A DNA stretch of 64,000 bases from positions 1 through 64,000 of the forward strand of contig DASVTZ010000126.1 of assembly GCA_036387335.1 (NCBI GenBank), in the 5' to 3' direction. This DNA is from Longimicrobium sp. GTDB taxonomy: Bacteria; Gemmatimonadota; Gemmatimonadetes; Longimicrobiales; Longimicrobiaceae. This document shows, piece by piece, positions 16,118 to 25,500 of the stretch (positions are counted from its first letter, which is position 1; the number at the start of each line of letters is the position of its first letter). Position numbers and translations under genes: made by a program. The notes under the pieces were generated by a model. That model saw nothing but the letters and a program-made list of their open reading frames with translations, ran no database searches and was not told where the DNA came from.

Positions 16118-16675
16118 TCAAAACCGCGCACCGACCCTCAGCAGCGGCCGGTTGGCGGGATGGTCGAACGAGTGCACCGTCTTCCCCGCCGCGATCACCT
16201 CGCGCACAAGCCGTATGAGGTGCCCGCCGGGCGAAGCGTGCGGCACCACCAGCTCCCGCGCCAGCGACGCGACCACCCGGTTGCGCGCCTCGGCCGTGGC
16301 CGCGCTCAGCTCCACCACGTCGTCCGCGAACGGTGAGACCAGCAGCAGGCGCCCCCGGTCCAGCGGCGTGCGCCAGCGCACCGGAATCCGCGTCGCCGCA
16401 AGCCCGCGCGCCAGGCACACGACCACGGGCTGCGTCCCCTCTAGGAGCACCTCCAGGCACCCCCGCTCCACCGGCGACAGGAACCCTCCCACCACCGCAA
16501 ACCTCAGGTCGCGCGCGGACCGGGCCCACGCCAGCGCGTGCTCCTCCAGCGGCGGCGGCACCCGCCGCGAGCACAGCAGCCCGATCAACGCCTGGTCCAG
16601 CAGCGCGACATTCCCCAAGATCGAGAGCTCTGGGCCGCCCGCGATTCGTACGTGGGTATAGGGCGTTTTCACCAC
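16118..16675 (-). CDS. DprA/SLOG-fold Rossmann protein
   Basis: About 185 residues; start GTG 16675 or 16672 (VVKTPYTHVRIAGG). DLRFAVVGGFLSPVERGCLEVLLEG and VVVCLARGL resemble the nucleotide-binding core of DprA-like SLOG proteins. RGRLLLVSPF and NRVVASLARELVVPHASPGGHLIRLVREVIAAGKTV resemble its second half. The typical G(S/A)R-x-[GS]-x-[YF]G signature of DNA-processing DprA is missing, so a specialised SLOG protein is as likely as a natural-transformation factor. It follows the tubulin/actin cluster on the same strand after a 134-base gap. Confidence 0.65.
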   Translation of the reverse strand: MVKTPYTHVRIAGGPELSILGNVALLDQALIGLLCSRRVPPPLEEHALAWARSARDLRFAVVGGFLSPVERGCLEVLLEGTQPVVVCLARGLAATRIPVRWRTPLDRGRLLLVSPFADDVVELSAATAEARNRVVASLARELVVPHASPGGHLIRLVREVIAAGKTVHSFDHPANRPLLRVGARF

Positions 16676-16809
16676 GATCCGCAGCGGGTGTGGGCAAGTG
16701 CTCGCTCTGACAGGTGCAGGTGCTGGTTGCCGGCGTGCGCACACGGAGTCGCTTCCGCAAAGCCCGCGTTGCCGTATGCACCCTTCTCGAGCGTACGCAC
16801 ACGGGCGCG

Positions 16810-18006
16810 TCAACGACCCAGGGGCGTCCATCGCTCCAGCGACCCCATCGCGCCAAGCGCGTCGCGGTGGATCCCACGCGCAAGCTCGCTGAAGAACTCC
16901 GCGATGGGCGATTCCGACCGGCCGGCGGTTTGGAGTAGCTGGCGGAGGCAGAGCCCGAGCCCGCGGAGGTCCTGGTCTACGCTGGCGATGTAAGAGTCGT
17001 CGAACTGCTGCTTCAGCCAGTCCTCCGCACCTTCGGGGAAGAGGTCGATGGCCGAGCGCGGCACCTTTGTGCCGATCGGCCTAGAAGCGGGCGCCGCGAT
17101 GATGACTGCCTGGACACGTGCCCCGGTGCGGCCACGGGCGGGGCGGAAGACGAGCGTCCGTGGCGTGAGGACACCCACGCTCAGCGGCGGGTCAGATCGA
17201 TGCGCGGCGGCAAGGGAACCCAGCAGGCTGGACGCGATGTCGTAGAGCTTCACCTCGGCCTTCGCGGGCCACAGTGCTCCGCCGCCAGCCAGCAGCGACT
17301 CCAGTCCAATACCGATCGCCGGGCGGAGGGCGGCGTAGGGTCCGGCGTAGCCCTCCGCCTCAAGGGTTCCGCAATGAAGTACCTGCGCCGCAGCCCCCGG
17401 CAACGTGGCTTGCAGGCGGAGGAGGAGCGCACTCTCGGCCTCGAGCGCACCGAGGTGGGACGAGCGTCGTGGACTTCGGCCCCGCAGCAGGCGGAGCCAT
17501 ACGCGCTCCGGACCCGCCGCGGGGAATTCCGCGAGGTATCCCTGCAGCGCGCGCGACCGGTAGAGGTGGACCGGGTTCCCGTCTGCCCTGCGCACCAGAA
17601 CGGGACTCCAGGGTTCCCGCAACGGGGCATTGAGGAGGGGAGGGGGGCGCTGTATGGAAAAGAGGAGATCCTGCCCCGCGGGGCGCCGCCCGTATACACC
17701 CGGCGCGGGGATCACCTCACCCTGCTGAACGAGGCGGCCGGCTTCTATCCCGGGTGAGAGCAGCTGCGTCTGGAATATGGCCGGGTAGAGAGTACGCCAC
17801 CAGAAGCTCGTCCGCTGCTCCCACCGGAAGTACGGCCGGAGCCGGTCCGCTTCCAGCTGGGTAAGCGGGGGAATGTAGCTGGGCTGAGCCAAAACGAGCT
17901 GCACCTCGCCCGGCCTTCCCGTCGGTACGGCCTCCAGCGGTGTTACTACGTCGGTGCGGATCACCACGGTGGTGGCGTCTACTGGAAAAGCGTACCGGCG
18001 GGTCAC
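16810..18006 (-). CDS. Degenerate kinase-fold protein of the motor/cytoskeleton cluster
   Basis: 398 residues, last gene of the cluster, ATGA overlap with the preceding stop. Residues 1-150 are unrecognised (TVVIRTDVVTPLEAVPTGRPG and an aromatic-rich stretch). Residues about 160-380 follow protein-kinase order in degenerate form: ALEAESALLLRLQ (helix C-like), a hinge-like segment, LYDIASSLLGSLAAAH, GVLTPRTLVFRP where HRDLKPxNLL would be, PRSAIDLFPEG as activation segment, and SVDQDLRGLGLCLRQLL as helix F/G. The catalytic Asp and DFG are absent, so it would be a pseudokinase. This is inference from pattern order, not a firm domain call. Confidence 0.75.
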   Translation of the reverse strand: MTRRYAFPVDATTVVIRTDVVTPLEAVPTGRPGEVQLVLAQPSYIPPLTQLEADRLRPYFRWEQRTSFWWRTLYPAIFQTQLLSPGIEAGRLVQQGEVIPAPGVYGRRPAGQDLLFSIQRPPPLLNAPLREPWSPVLVRRADGNPVHLYRSRALQGYLAEFPAAGPERVWLRLLRGRSPRRSSHLGALEAESALLLRLQATLPGAAAQVLHCGTLEAEGYAGPYAALRPAIGIGLESLLAGGGALWPAKAEVKLYDIASSLLGSLAAAHRSDPPLSVGVLTPRTLVFRPARGRTGARVQAVIIAAPASRPIGTKVPRSAIDLFPEGAEDWLKQQFDDSYIASVDQDLRGLGLCLRQLLQTAGRSESPIAEFFSELARGIHRDALGAMGSLERWTPLGR

Positions 18007-18905
18007 GGTTCGTTCCGCCGGCGTGCGTGGCAGAGCCGGTGGTGCAGGGCGATGGTTTCGGCATATACCCAGCTCTCGTCGGCCGTCAGCGTCTCCGAGT
18101 CACCGCGGGAAGCGTACTGGAGCGCGAGCTCGGCGGAAGGATCTCGTTTGGCGGCGGAGAGCAGCGACTCGAGCGTCTGGAGATGCACTCCGGCGCCGTG
18201 CCGGAGCAGCCTGCGTGCCTCCCGGTGGAGAGGAGCCCGATCGATCCTGGAGAGGGTGAGGAGCATCTCGTACTGGAACTCGGGGCCGCCGGGGCTGTGC
18301 GTGACGTCAGGGCCCGCATCGGCCAGCCAGAGATTGATAGCCTCCTCCCGGGCCGCCAGCCGGGTGGCCCCCGTTCGCAGCCAGAAGCGAACCGCGTCCA
18401 GTGCGCGCAGCGAGCGGCAGGCGCCGATCCGCTCTTCAGTGACCCCGCTGACGGATTCCCATCTCGCCCAGGCGCCGGGAAGCGCTTCGGCGTATCGGAG
18501 CCGCATGCGGCGGAGCTCGGCGCGCAACTCCTCCACGACGTCGAGCAGGTGCACTATCTCTCGCGCGTGCCGTGCGAAGGCCGCCATCTGCGCGAGCGTG
18601 CTGTGAAGTGGTTCCTCGTGAAGACGCCACGGTCTCTCCTGCGCCAGGGTGGCGCGTGCGAGGCGCGCTTGCGGGCCGTCGAAGAGCGAAGCACCGCGAC
18701 GTGCGAGGAGAGCAAACCGGGACGCGATGCCTGGAGTGCCCGGCCAGCGCGCGGCCGCTCCGGCCCTGGCCTCGCAGGCGTCTGCCTCCGCCGCCCGCAC
18801 GATGCGCCAGCCCGGCCCCGCCTGCGCGCGTCCGTACGCGGACCAGCCATCCAGGATGAGAGGCGAGGGCGCCGGCTGCGCGTCGGGCGCTACTTCGGGC
18901 GGCAA
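18003..18905 (-). CDS. Alpha-helical protein of the cluster, unknown family
   Basis: 300 residues, soluble and helix-rich. Acidic and basic residues alternate (VVEELRAELRRMRLRYAEAL, RREARRLLRHGAGVHLQTL). No membrane segment, no known motif. It overlaps the end of the OmpA-like gene by 16 bases and the next gene start by 4, so it is co-translated. It could be an adaptor between the OmpA/MotA pair and the kinase-like protein. Confidence 0.75.
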   Translation of the reverse strand: MPPEVAPDAQPAPSPLILDGWSAYGRAQAGPGWRIVRAAEADACEARAGAAARWPGTPGIASRFALLARRGASLFDGPQARLARATLAQERPWRLHEEPLHSTLAQMAAFARHAREIVHLLDVVEELRAELRRMRLRYAEALPGAWARWESVSGVTEERIGACRSLRALDAVRFWLRTGATRLAAREEAINLWLADAGPDVTHSPGGPEFQYEMLLTLSRIDRAPLHREARRLLRHGAGVHLQTLESLLSAAKRDPSAELALQYASRGDSETLTADESWVYAETIALHHRLCHARRRNEP

Positions 18906-19573
18906 CCCGGCCTCCCTCCCGAGGAGCTCCCCGGGATTACGGGGTGGAGGAGGAGCTCGATCCTGCGGTCGCGGGCGTCCGTGGAGTCGTTGCGCACCCT
19001 TTGCCTCGTGTCACGCGGGAAGTACTCCCCCCGGCCGGAGGGGATGACGCTGCAGGGGTCCAGCCGGACGCTGTCGATCATGAACTCGGCGACCGTCGCG
19101 GCTCTCGCCGTGGAGATGCCCCAGTTCGTGAGCGCCGAGCGTCTGGCATACTGGGTACGGTCCGCATGGCCGACAACCTCGATCTCGCGGATCAGGCGGC
19201 CCAGTCTGGCGTCCCGCGTCACCTGTCCGATGGAATGCAGCGCGGCCCGACCCTGTGGCTTCAAGTCGACCAGCCCGCTACGGTTCCGCGGAAACGTGAC
19301 GTTCTCTTCGAGGATCACCAGCACGTCAACACCGACCTTCTCCACCGAGAAGGTCCGCTGGCGGTCGGCCAGGCTGTTCAACTCCGCGTACAGCCGGTCC
19401 ACCTCGGGCCCCTTGCCGCTCGCCTGCACGTACCCGAACGCCATCACTACGAAGAAAACCAGCATGATCATGCTGGTTGCGGCAAAGAGATCCGTGAATG
19501 CCGGCCACGGGCCTCCGTGATCCGTGCCGCTCGGGCCGCCAATCTCCAGCGACTCATCCTGATCGAAGCTCAT
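18890..19573 (-). CDS. OmpA/MotB/ZorB-like peptidoglycan-anchored motor subunit
   Basis: 227 residues. Start ATG 19573 (MSFDQDESLEIGG) overlaps the upstream MotA-like stop (ATGA). One N-terminal helix, AFTDLFAATSMIMLVFFVVM (about 27-46), has an Asp near its cytoplasmic end, as MotB and ZorB do for ion conduction. The C-terminal OmpA domain (about 75-215) has VVGHADRTQYARRSALTNWGISTARA, SGRGEYFP and NDSTDARDRRIELLL, i.e. the peptidoglycan-binding NxxLSxxRA-type helix and the terminal R-R-[IV]-[EV] strand. It pairs with the gene immediately upstream. Confidence 0.88.
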   Translation of the reverse strand: MSFDQDESLEIGGPSGTDHGGPWPAFTDLFAATSMIMLVFFVVMAFGYVQASGKGPEVDRLYAELNSLADRQRTFSVEKVGVDVLVILEENVTFPRNRSGLVDLKPQGRAALHSIGQVTRDARLGRLIREIEVVGHADRTQYARRSALTNWGISTARAATVAEFMIDSVRLDPCSVIPSGRGEYFPRDTRQRVRNDSTDARDRRIELLLHPVIPGSSSGGRPGCRPK

Positions 19574-21399
19574 CGCCGCGTGCCATTCTTCGACGTGCCG
19601 AACCAGCGCCGCCAGACCGGCCCCGCCAGGCGAGCTTCCAGCGACTCGACGGCACCTGACAGGCGGTCGAGGCTTTCGGCGGATGCCGCCACTGGGGAGC
19701 CGGGTTGCCGGCGAAGCTGTTCTTCCAGCAACTGCAAGGTGAGCGCGACGCGCTCCAGCACCGGAGCGCTCCCCCTGTCCGCGGCTCCGTTCATCGCGGC
19801 CTGCATCCCTTCCTCCACGGCACGGGTAACGCGCTCCATGGCATGCGCGCCCCCAAGTGAGTCCGCGGCTTCCGTCATCGCGGCCCGCACCCCCTCCTCC
19901 ACGGCTCCGGCTACGGCGGATGCACTCCTTCCCAGCTCGGCGGCGACGATCTCGGAAGTGTCGCGTCTCAGCGTTTCGAGGCTGGAGCGGTGCTGCGTCT
20001 CCGCCTGCGTAATCGCCGATGAGATCTGCCGCGCTTCGGGGAGCAGGAGATCCACCGACTCGCGTATCCCCCTGTACTCGTGCGCCGCCCGGCGCGCGGC
20101 ACGTGTGTGCCGGGTGGTCGCCTGCTCGATCTCCGCCAAGCGCGCGCGGATCGCGGAGGTAGCGCTCTCGGCAAAGGTTCCGAATGCCTCGCGCGACTGC
20201 CGGAGCTCGCCCGCCGCCGCGGAAAGCTGCGTTCCGGCTTCGGCAAGGGCGTCGCTCCGGTGCGCGAGCGTCCCCGCGATGCTCTCGTAAAGCGACGTGG
20301 CGTGCTGTACCGAGAGGGCGACTTCGGTGAGGTGGCGCTCCACTCCGTCCAGCCGCTCGCTGCTCTCCGACGCGAGCCGCTCGCGCTGCTCGCTCAGGAT
20401 CGTGTCGAGCGTTTCGGTGGTCTTGTCCAGCGAGGTCTCCACCGTGTGGCTGAGTCCCTCCAGCGAGTCGCCCAGCTTCTCCAGGTTGCTGGAGATTCCC
20501 TCCAGGTTTCCCGTGGCCTGCCGAAGCGCGTTCAGCGCCTCCGTGAAGTTGCTGGTGGCGACCGTCTGGCTCACCTTCTTGTACACGTACAGCGACGATG
20601 CCTGCTCCAGCCGCGCCAGCATGTTGTTGCGCCCCAGCCCCAGGCCGAACGAGGCGAGCCCCAGCGCGATGGAGCCCAGCAGCGCGCTGAGGTTGGCCCC
20701 GAACGCCCCCGACACCATGCGCAGCGCGTCCTGGAGCGCCGGAACTCCCCCCGTGCCCGCCGCCACTCCCAGCGCGTCCACCAGTGCGGGCATGGAGGCC
20801 TTCACTCCCACGAAGGTGCCGAGTACGGTGAGCAGCAGGAGCAGAGTGGAGATGTAACGAGCCGCGTCGCCCACGCCCGCCGCACGGGAAAGGGCAATGG
20901 CCCGCAGCTCTGGGCCGCGCAGCGTGTCGTGCGGCTGCGCGCCCTCGCTGGCCATGCGCAGCACGCGCAGCACGCGGTCGTCCATCAGCGTCTGCACCCG
21001 CGGCGCGGCCACGGCCCTCGCCTTCGCCTCTTCGAGGTGGAAGAGGGCAGTTTTGCCGCCCATGAGAAGCGCCCGGTCCCGGGGCGCCAGCAGCACCAGC
21101 TCCAGGTGATCGCGCCCCTTCGCCAGCACGAAGGCGATGTCCTCCTCTTCCCTGCGAAGCCAGGTCCAGTCCCTCGCGGCGCTCAGTACCAGCGCGGCGA
21201 CGGTGAGCACCACGCCCGCGACGTTGAGGATCTTCAGCAGGGCCGCGGTCTCGCCCCACCGCACGAGGCCGCTGGCGTGGAAGGCGGCAAGGCTGCCCCC
21301 GTAGACCAGCACGGCAAGCGCGATAAAGAGGAGAGCCACCTGGTCGCCGCGCCGGGGCGGCTGGAGGCGATCAGAATCCTGCGGGGGACTGCTCGTCAT
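19570..21399 (-). CDS. MotA/TolQ/ZorA-like channel with long coiled-coil tail
   Basis: 609 residues. Two N-terminal membrane helices (about 21-41 and 54-75), a cytoplasmic loop, then two helices that match the proton-channel pair of MotA/ExbB/TolQ: ARYISTLLLLLTVLGTFVGV (about 179-198) and GANLSALLGSIALGLASFGL (about 233-252). From about 270 to 560 the sequence is a heptad-rich coiled coil (SNLEKLGDSLEGLSHTVETS and so on), the architecture of ZorA in Zorya systems, where the tail reaches far into the cytoplasm. The OmpA-like partner follows with an ATGA overlap. Confidence 0.87.
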   Translation of the reverse strand: MTSSPPQDSDRLQPPRRGDQVALLFIALAVLVYGGSLAAFHASGLVRWGETAALLKILNVAGVVLTVAALVLSAARDWTWLRREEEDIAFVLAKGRDHLELVLLAPRDRALLMGGKTALFHLEEAKARAVAAPRVQTLMDDRVLRVLRMASEGAQPHDTLRGPELRAIALSRAAGVGDAARYISTLLLLLTVLGTFVGVKASMPALVDALGVAAGTGGVPALQDALRMVSGAFGANLSALLGSIALGLASFGLGLGRNNMLARLEQASSLYVYKKVSQTVATSNFTEALNALRQATGNLEGISSNLEKLGDSLEGLSHTVETSLDKTTETLDTILSEQRERLASESSERLDGVERHLTEVALSVQHATSLYESIAGTLAHRSDALAEAGTQLSAAAGELRQSREAFGTFAESATSAIRARLAEIEQATTRHTRAARRAAHEYRGIRESVDLLLPEARQISSAITQAETQHRSSLETLRRDTSEIVAAELGRSASAVAGAVEEGVRAAMTEAADSLGGAHAMERVTRAVEEGMQAAMNGAADRGSAPVLERVALTLQLLEEQLRRQPGSPVAASAESLDRLSGAVESLEARLAGPVWRRWFGTSKNGTRR

Positions 21400-21415
21400 C
21401 GTTCGGCTACTCTGT

Positions 21416-22555
21416 CTACGGCCGGGCGCGCGCGCGGCCCTTCTGCCGCACGTGTCCCTGGCTGGAGGTGGGATCCCAGTCGATCACGGCGGGCGCGAGC
21501 GTATCGTACGCGCCGGTCCCGCCGCCCTCCAGGTGAAAGGCGGTTTCCAGCAGGGCGGCGGTGAGGTCGGCGAACTTGAAGTTGGGGTTGATCCATGCTT
21601 CGGCATGGTCCGCTCCCTCACGCCACCGGATCTCGATCATAGGGCGATGCGAGTTGTTGAGCCGCACCACCTCGTCTTTGGAAAGGGTCCCCTTGAGGAT
21701 GCGGACACCCTCCGCGGCCGCACCTTGCCCCGTCCGAGACGGCGCGGCGGTGACCTGCGTCGGGTGTGGAACGTCCTGCCCGTGCCGGGCGTCGAACTTT
21801 TGTTGAAGCGCATGCACCTCCTCGAGCGTCTCTTCCACGCAGCGCTTGAGCGCCCGCACCTCATCCACCAGGCCGTTGAACGCGGGCCAGTCGGCCTCCG
21901 GCTCGGGGTCTGGCGTCCAGGCGGAACGCTGCGGGCGGTCCGCCTCGGAGAGCGAGCGGCGGGTCTGCGACCCGCGTAGCTCCTCCACCTCGTATCGCAG
22001 CTGATTCAGTGCGCGCGACAGGCGGAAGGCGGCTACGAGGCCCGCCCCGGCCAGCACGAGGGCGGCCCACCCCGGCCATCCACCGCCACGCGCTCCGCTG
22101 TCCCTCTGCGCGCTGGTGGGCTGGAGTGTGGCACCCCCGGAGGCTACCCCGGGGGCGGTGTCGCCCCGCGTCCGCCCGGGGGGAGCGCCCTTGGGCGAAT
22201 CCGCCTCCGTCTGCCCCTTGGACGCGCCCACACCCTTGCTGCGCCCACCTGGTTCCTGTTTCCCTCGAGCGCCGGCCGGGCGCGCCCCGGGGGGGGTGTC
22301 GCGCTGCGCTCCTCCCCGCGGCGCGTCCCCAGGTGCGTCGACCTCCACCCCGGCCACGGTCGCGGCCCTGCTTTTGTCGCGCTCAACCACGCCCCGCTCC
22401 ACGGCGTCTTCCTCGGTGGTGGCCGAGATCCCCGGGGCGTCGCCGGACAGCGCCAACCTCGCGCTCCACCCCACTATCCCGGCGGCCACCACGAATATCA
22501 GGATCAGCGGGACGGACGATGCGTGGCTGGACCGATACCTCTTCTTGTAGGGCAT
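21416..22555 (-). CDS. Bitopic or two-helix membrane protein with coiled coil and novel C-terminal domain
   Basis: 379 residues. A basic start (MPYKKRYRSSHASS) precedes a helix (about 15-36). A Gly/Pro/Arg-rich low-complexity linker (about 40-155) leads to a second helix (GWAALVLAGAGLVAAFRLS) and a coiled coil (ALNQLRYEVEELRG, LVDEVRALKRCVEETLEEV). The C-terminal 95 residues form a conserved-looking domain with RPMIEIRW, NPNFKFADLTAALLETAF and YDTLAPAVIDWDP. It lies 3 bases after the actin/Hsp70-like gene, so it may couple that ATPase to the membrane. The domain was not recognised. Confidence 0.78.
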   Translation of the reverse strand: MPYKKRYRSSHASSVPLILIFVVAAGIVGWSARLALSGDAPGISATTEEDAVERGVVERDKSRAATVAGVEVDAPGDAPRGGAQRDTPPGARPAGARGKQEPGGRSKGVGASKGQTEADSPKGAPPGRTRGDTAPGVASGGATLQPTSAQRDSGARGGGWPGWAALVLAGAGLVAAFRLSRALNQLRYEVEELRGSQTRRSLSEADRPQRSAWTPDPEPEADWPAFNGLVDEVRALKRCVEETLEEVHALQQKFDARHGQDVPHPTQVTAAPSRTGQGAAAEGVRILKGTLSKDEVVRLNNSHRPMIEIRWREGADHAEAWINPNFKFADLTAALLETAFHLEGGGTGAYDTLAPAVIDWDPTSSQGHVRQKGRARARP

Positions 22556-22558
22556 GGG

Positions 22559-25500
22559 TCAATCCACGAGGGAGCGCTCGAGTTGGCGGAGGCTCGCCGC
22601 CGCTTCCACCCCGAAGATCGAGACCGTGTCGAGCTCCTGGGCCGCGATATCGGCGGCGAGCCTCCGCTTCACCTGGTTGTCGAAGAACACCTCCGTGCAC
22701 TCTGCGAGCGCGCTCCGAACGCGACCCGCGAGTGTCCCCCACTTCTTGTCCACCTTGTTCAGCTCTTCCAGCGCATCGACGAAGGCGGTGTTGAAGCGGG
22801 AGATCTCCCACTCGCCGAAGGGCTGGCTGTACGAGAGCTCGATTACCTGCTCGCGACTGAGCGCGGAGGCGTCGAGCATCTCGGGTGCGGTAAGGGAGCG
22901 GGTCTCGCCGCCATCCTGGCCGGGAACGGAGACGTCTTCCCCGACCGGCTGGAACGACGGGATGTCATCGTCGGCGGAGAATGGGTCGTCCCGCAGCAGC
23001 CCGAGCACCACCTCCTGCTTGGGCTTGCTGCTCGAACTAATCTTCAGGTCGCCCGGCAGCGGCTGGCCGTATCCCGCCTCCAGCACGCGCTGGAAGAGGC
23101 GCGTGTACGGCTTGGACAGCGGAGACTGGTTCCAGTGCTCGAACTGCGTCAGCCAGTTGAGGTAGCTCGCGCCGTTCCCCGCGAAGAAGAGCGCGTCCGG
23201 CGGGCTGCCCTGCGACGGCTCCAGCGAGCGGAGGCGCAGGCCCACGTTGTAGAGGATCGCGCTGTAGAAGTAGGCGATGCACGCCTGTACGCTCATGAAC
23301 CACGGCTCGCCCGCCAGCGCCCCGCAGTGCTCCGCGAACCAGGGCTGGCGAACCAGGTAGGTGAAGCGCGTGTGCTCGGTGGGGTAGCGCCGCAGGACGT
23401 TGAGGGGCGCGCCGCGAAGCCCGTTCCTTTCGGCCCAGCTCTGGAGTCGTCCATAGATCGAGGGCTCCGCCCCGTCGCCCGCGATCAGGTCGCGCCCCCC
23501 GAACAGCATGGACATGCGAAGCACCGGCCCGCCTTTGGCGAAGGCGGTGATGTCGGTGGTGCCGCCTCCCACATCTGCCGTCAGCTTCATGGTCTTCGCC
23601 TCCACCGAGAAGCTGGAGCGCGAGGCCGGGTCCGAGCCGAAGAAGAGCATCGATGCGGTGCTCTCGTCCAGGTAGCGGAGGGGGAGCGCGGGCGTGCTCC
23701 CCCCGGGCTGCCCCTTGGCGCGAAAGCTCCGGATGGCGACCTCCCACTCCTGGCGCGTGGAGGCTCGGCGGTTGCGCGAGAACGCGATCGGGTACGACAC
23801 CCTGAATTCCATCTCTTCGGTGCGGGCGCCACGGGCCAGTGCCTCGGCGTGCACCACCTGCAGGATCTGGTGGAGGAAGAGCCGCGTCAGCCGGCGCGTG
23901 TCCGCGCCGCCGCCCCCCCACTTGAGGTCGCCCACCAGCACATTGTTCTGCTGCTGCCCTCCGTCGCCCCCGATCTCGCCGCTGAACGGGATGTTGGCGG
24001 TGAAGGCGGGAAGATCGGCGAGAGGGCTCTCTGGTCCCGCGCCACGGCTCTTAAAGATGACGGTCGAGAACGGCTCCCCCTTGAGCTCGGCGGGAAAGAA
24101 GAAGGTGTCAAAGTAGGTGCCGGCGCTTTCGGCCTCGTCCCCCCCGGTCAGGTCGAACCGGGTAGCATGCGACACCTGCAGAGGGCGCGGAGCGGAATCC
24201 TGCGGGTCGACGTGCGCAACGACGGTATTGGAGGTGCCGAAGTCGATCGCCACTGTCCACGCGGGGAACGTCGGCTCCGGAACGCTCCGCAGCCGGGGGA
24301 GCACCACCCCCTCGGCCGCCTGGGAGCGGAAGTGGCGGCTGCGGAGCCGGATCGCCTCCGCCGGACGCCCGAAGTGGTAGAGCACCGTGCTCTGGTCGCG
24401 GCGGATGCTCTGCGCCGTCACACGCTCGCCGCCCGCGCCGATATCCACGTCGAACTCCTCGCCGGCGTCGCCGCCCTCCAGGTAATGGATCAGGTAGAAG
24501 TCGCTCCATCCCGCCGCGCTCCCCTCCGGCTTGAACCCGGGCCACAGGCTCAGGTGCGACGTCGCGCCGGTGAAGCCGTCGTAGGTACGCTGCACCGCCA
24601 CCGTCCCCCCCCGGGTGGGGACGGCGAGCGTAAACCTCACCTGTGGCCGGTCTCCCCCCGAGAGGATCTTGCAGGTAAGCATCCCCGGCACGTCTTGGGC
24701 CCGGAAGAAGTCGAAGAAACGCTCCTTGAGAGGGAGCAGGATGCGGGAGGCGAGCGCCGGGTCGCCCTCCAGGGCCGCGCCGTACACGCGGTCGGCGTGG
24801 AAGGGCGCGTCGACGATTAGAAGCTCCTCGGACAGGAAGTCGCTCTCGGGGAAGATCCAGGGTTGCTTCCATGCCGTGCCGGGAAGGACCTGGCGGTCAC
24901 TCTGCGCCTCGGCCACGGTGCCCCTGGGCCGCGGGAGCCAGGGGAAGTAGAGGTCCTGCGAGCTTCGGCCGCTGTTGTCCAGCACCAGGGGGATGTCTCC
25001 GCCCGAAGGCGCGAGGCGTGTGGGCTGGAGCGAGAGCGTGCTCCCGAGCGACGCTTGGGCAAGCCGGTGCAGCACCACGCCCGGCACCGGTTCCATCTGG
25101 GTCTCGGCGTACGCCAGGGGCTCGCTCGGCAGATCCACGTCGGCGAGCTGTGCCTTGAGAAGGCTCTTCAGCTCTTGGAGCTCGGTGAGCGCGCCCAGCG
25201 AGCTCGCGTCCAGCTGCGGGATCAGCCGGTCGCGCACGTACTGCCCAAGGAGCACCGGCCGCTCGGCCAGCGGGCGCAGCGGGCGCGACCCGCCGTAGTA
25301 CCCGGGAACGGACGCGTGCTGGGCTTCGGGCGTGAAGAACAGCGTGAACGGCGAGAAGGCGAAAAGAATGGGACCGTCCTGCGCCAGCCCGTTGAACACC
25401 ACCGTGACGTCCGTGAGCGTGGTGCGCGGCTGCCGCTCCACCACCGGCGCGAGGTCGCGCAGCGCGGTGACGAACCGCCCGACCCCCCGGCTGCGCGAAG

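Noticed and set aside
19574-21259. Long minus-strand frame upstream of the OmpA-like protein
   Set aside because: It is a shadow of the MotA/ZorA-like gene with Gly/Arg-rich, repeat-like translation.
18890-21399. Flagellar stator motA-motB or TolQ-TolR
   Set aside because: No flagellar or tol genes nearby, the coiled-coil tail is far too long, and the context is tubulin/actin/vWA.
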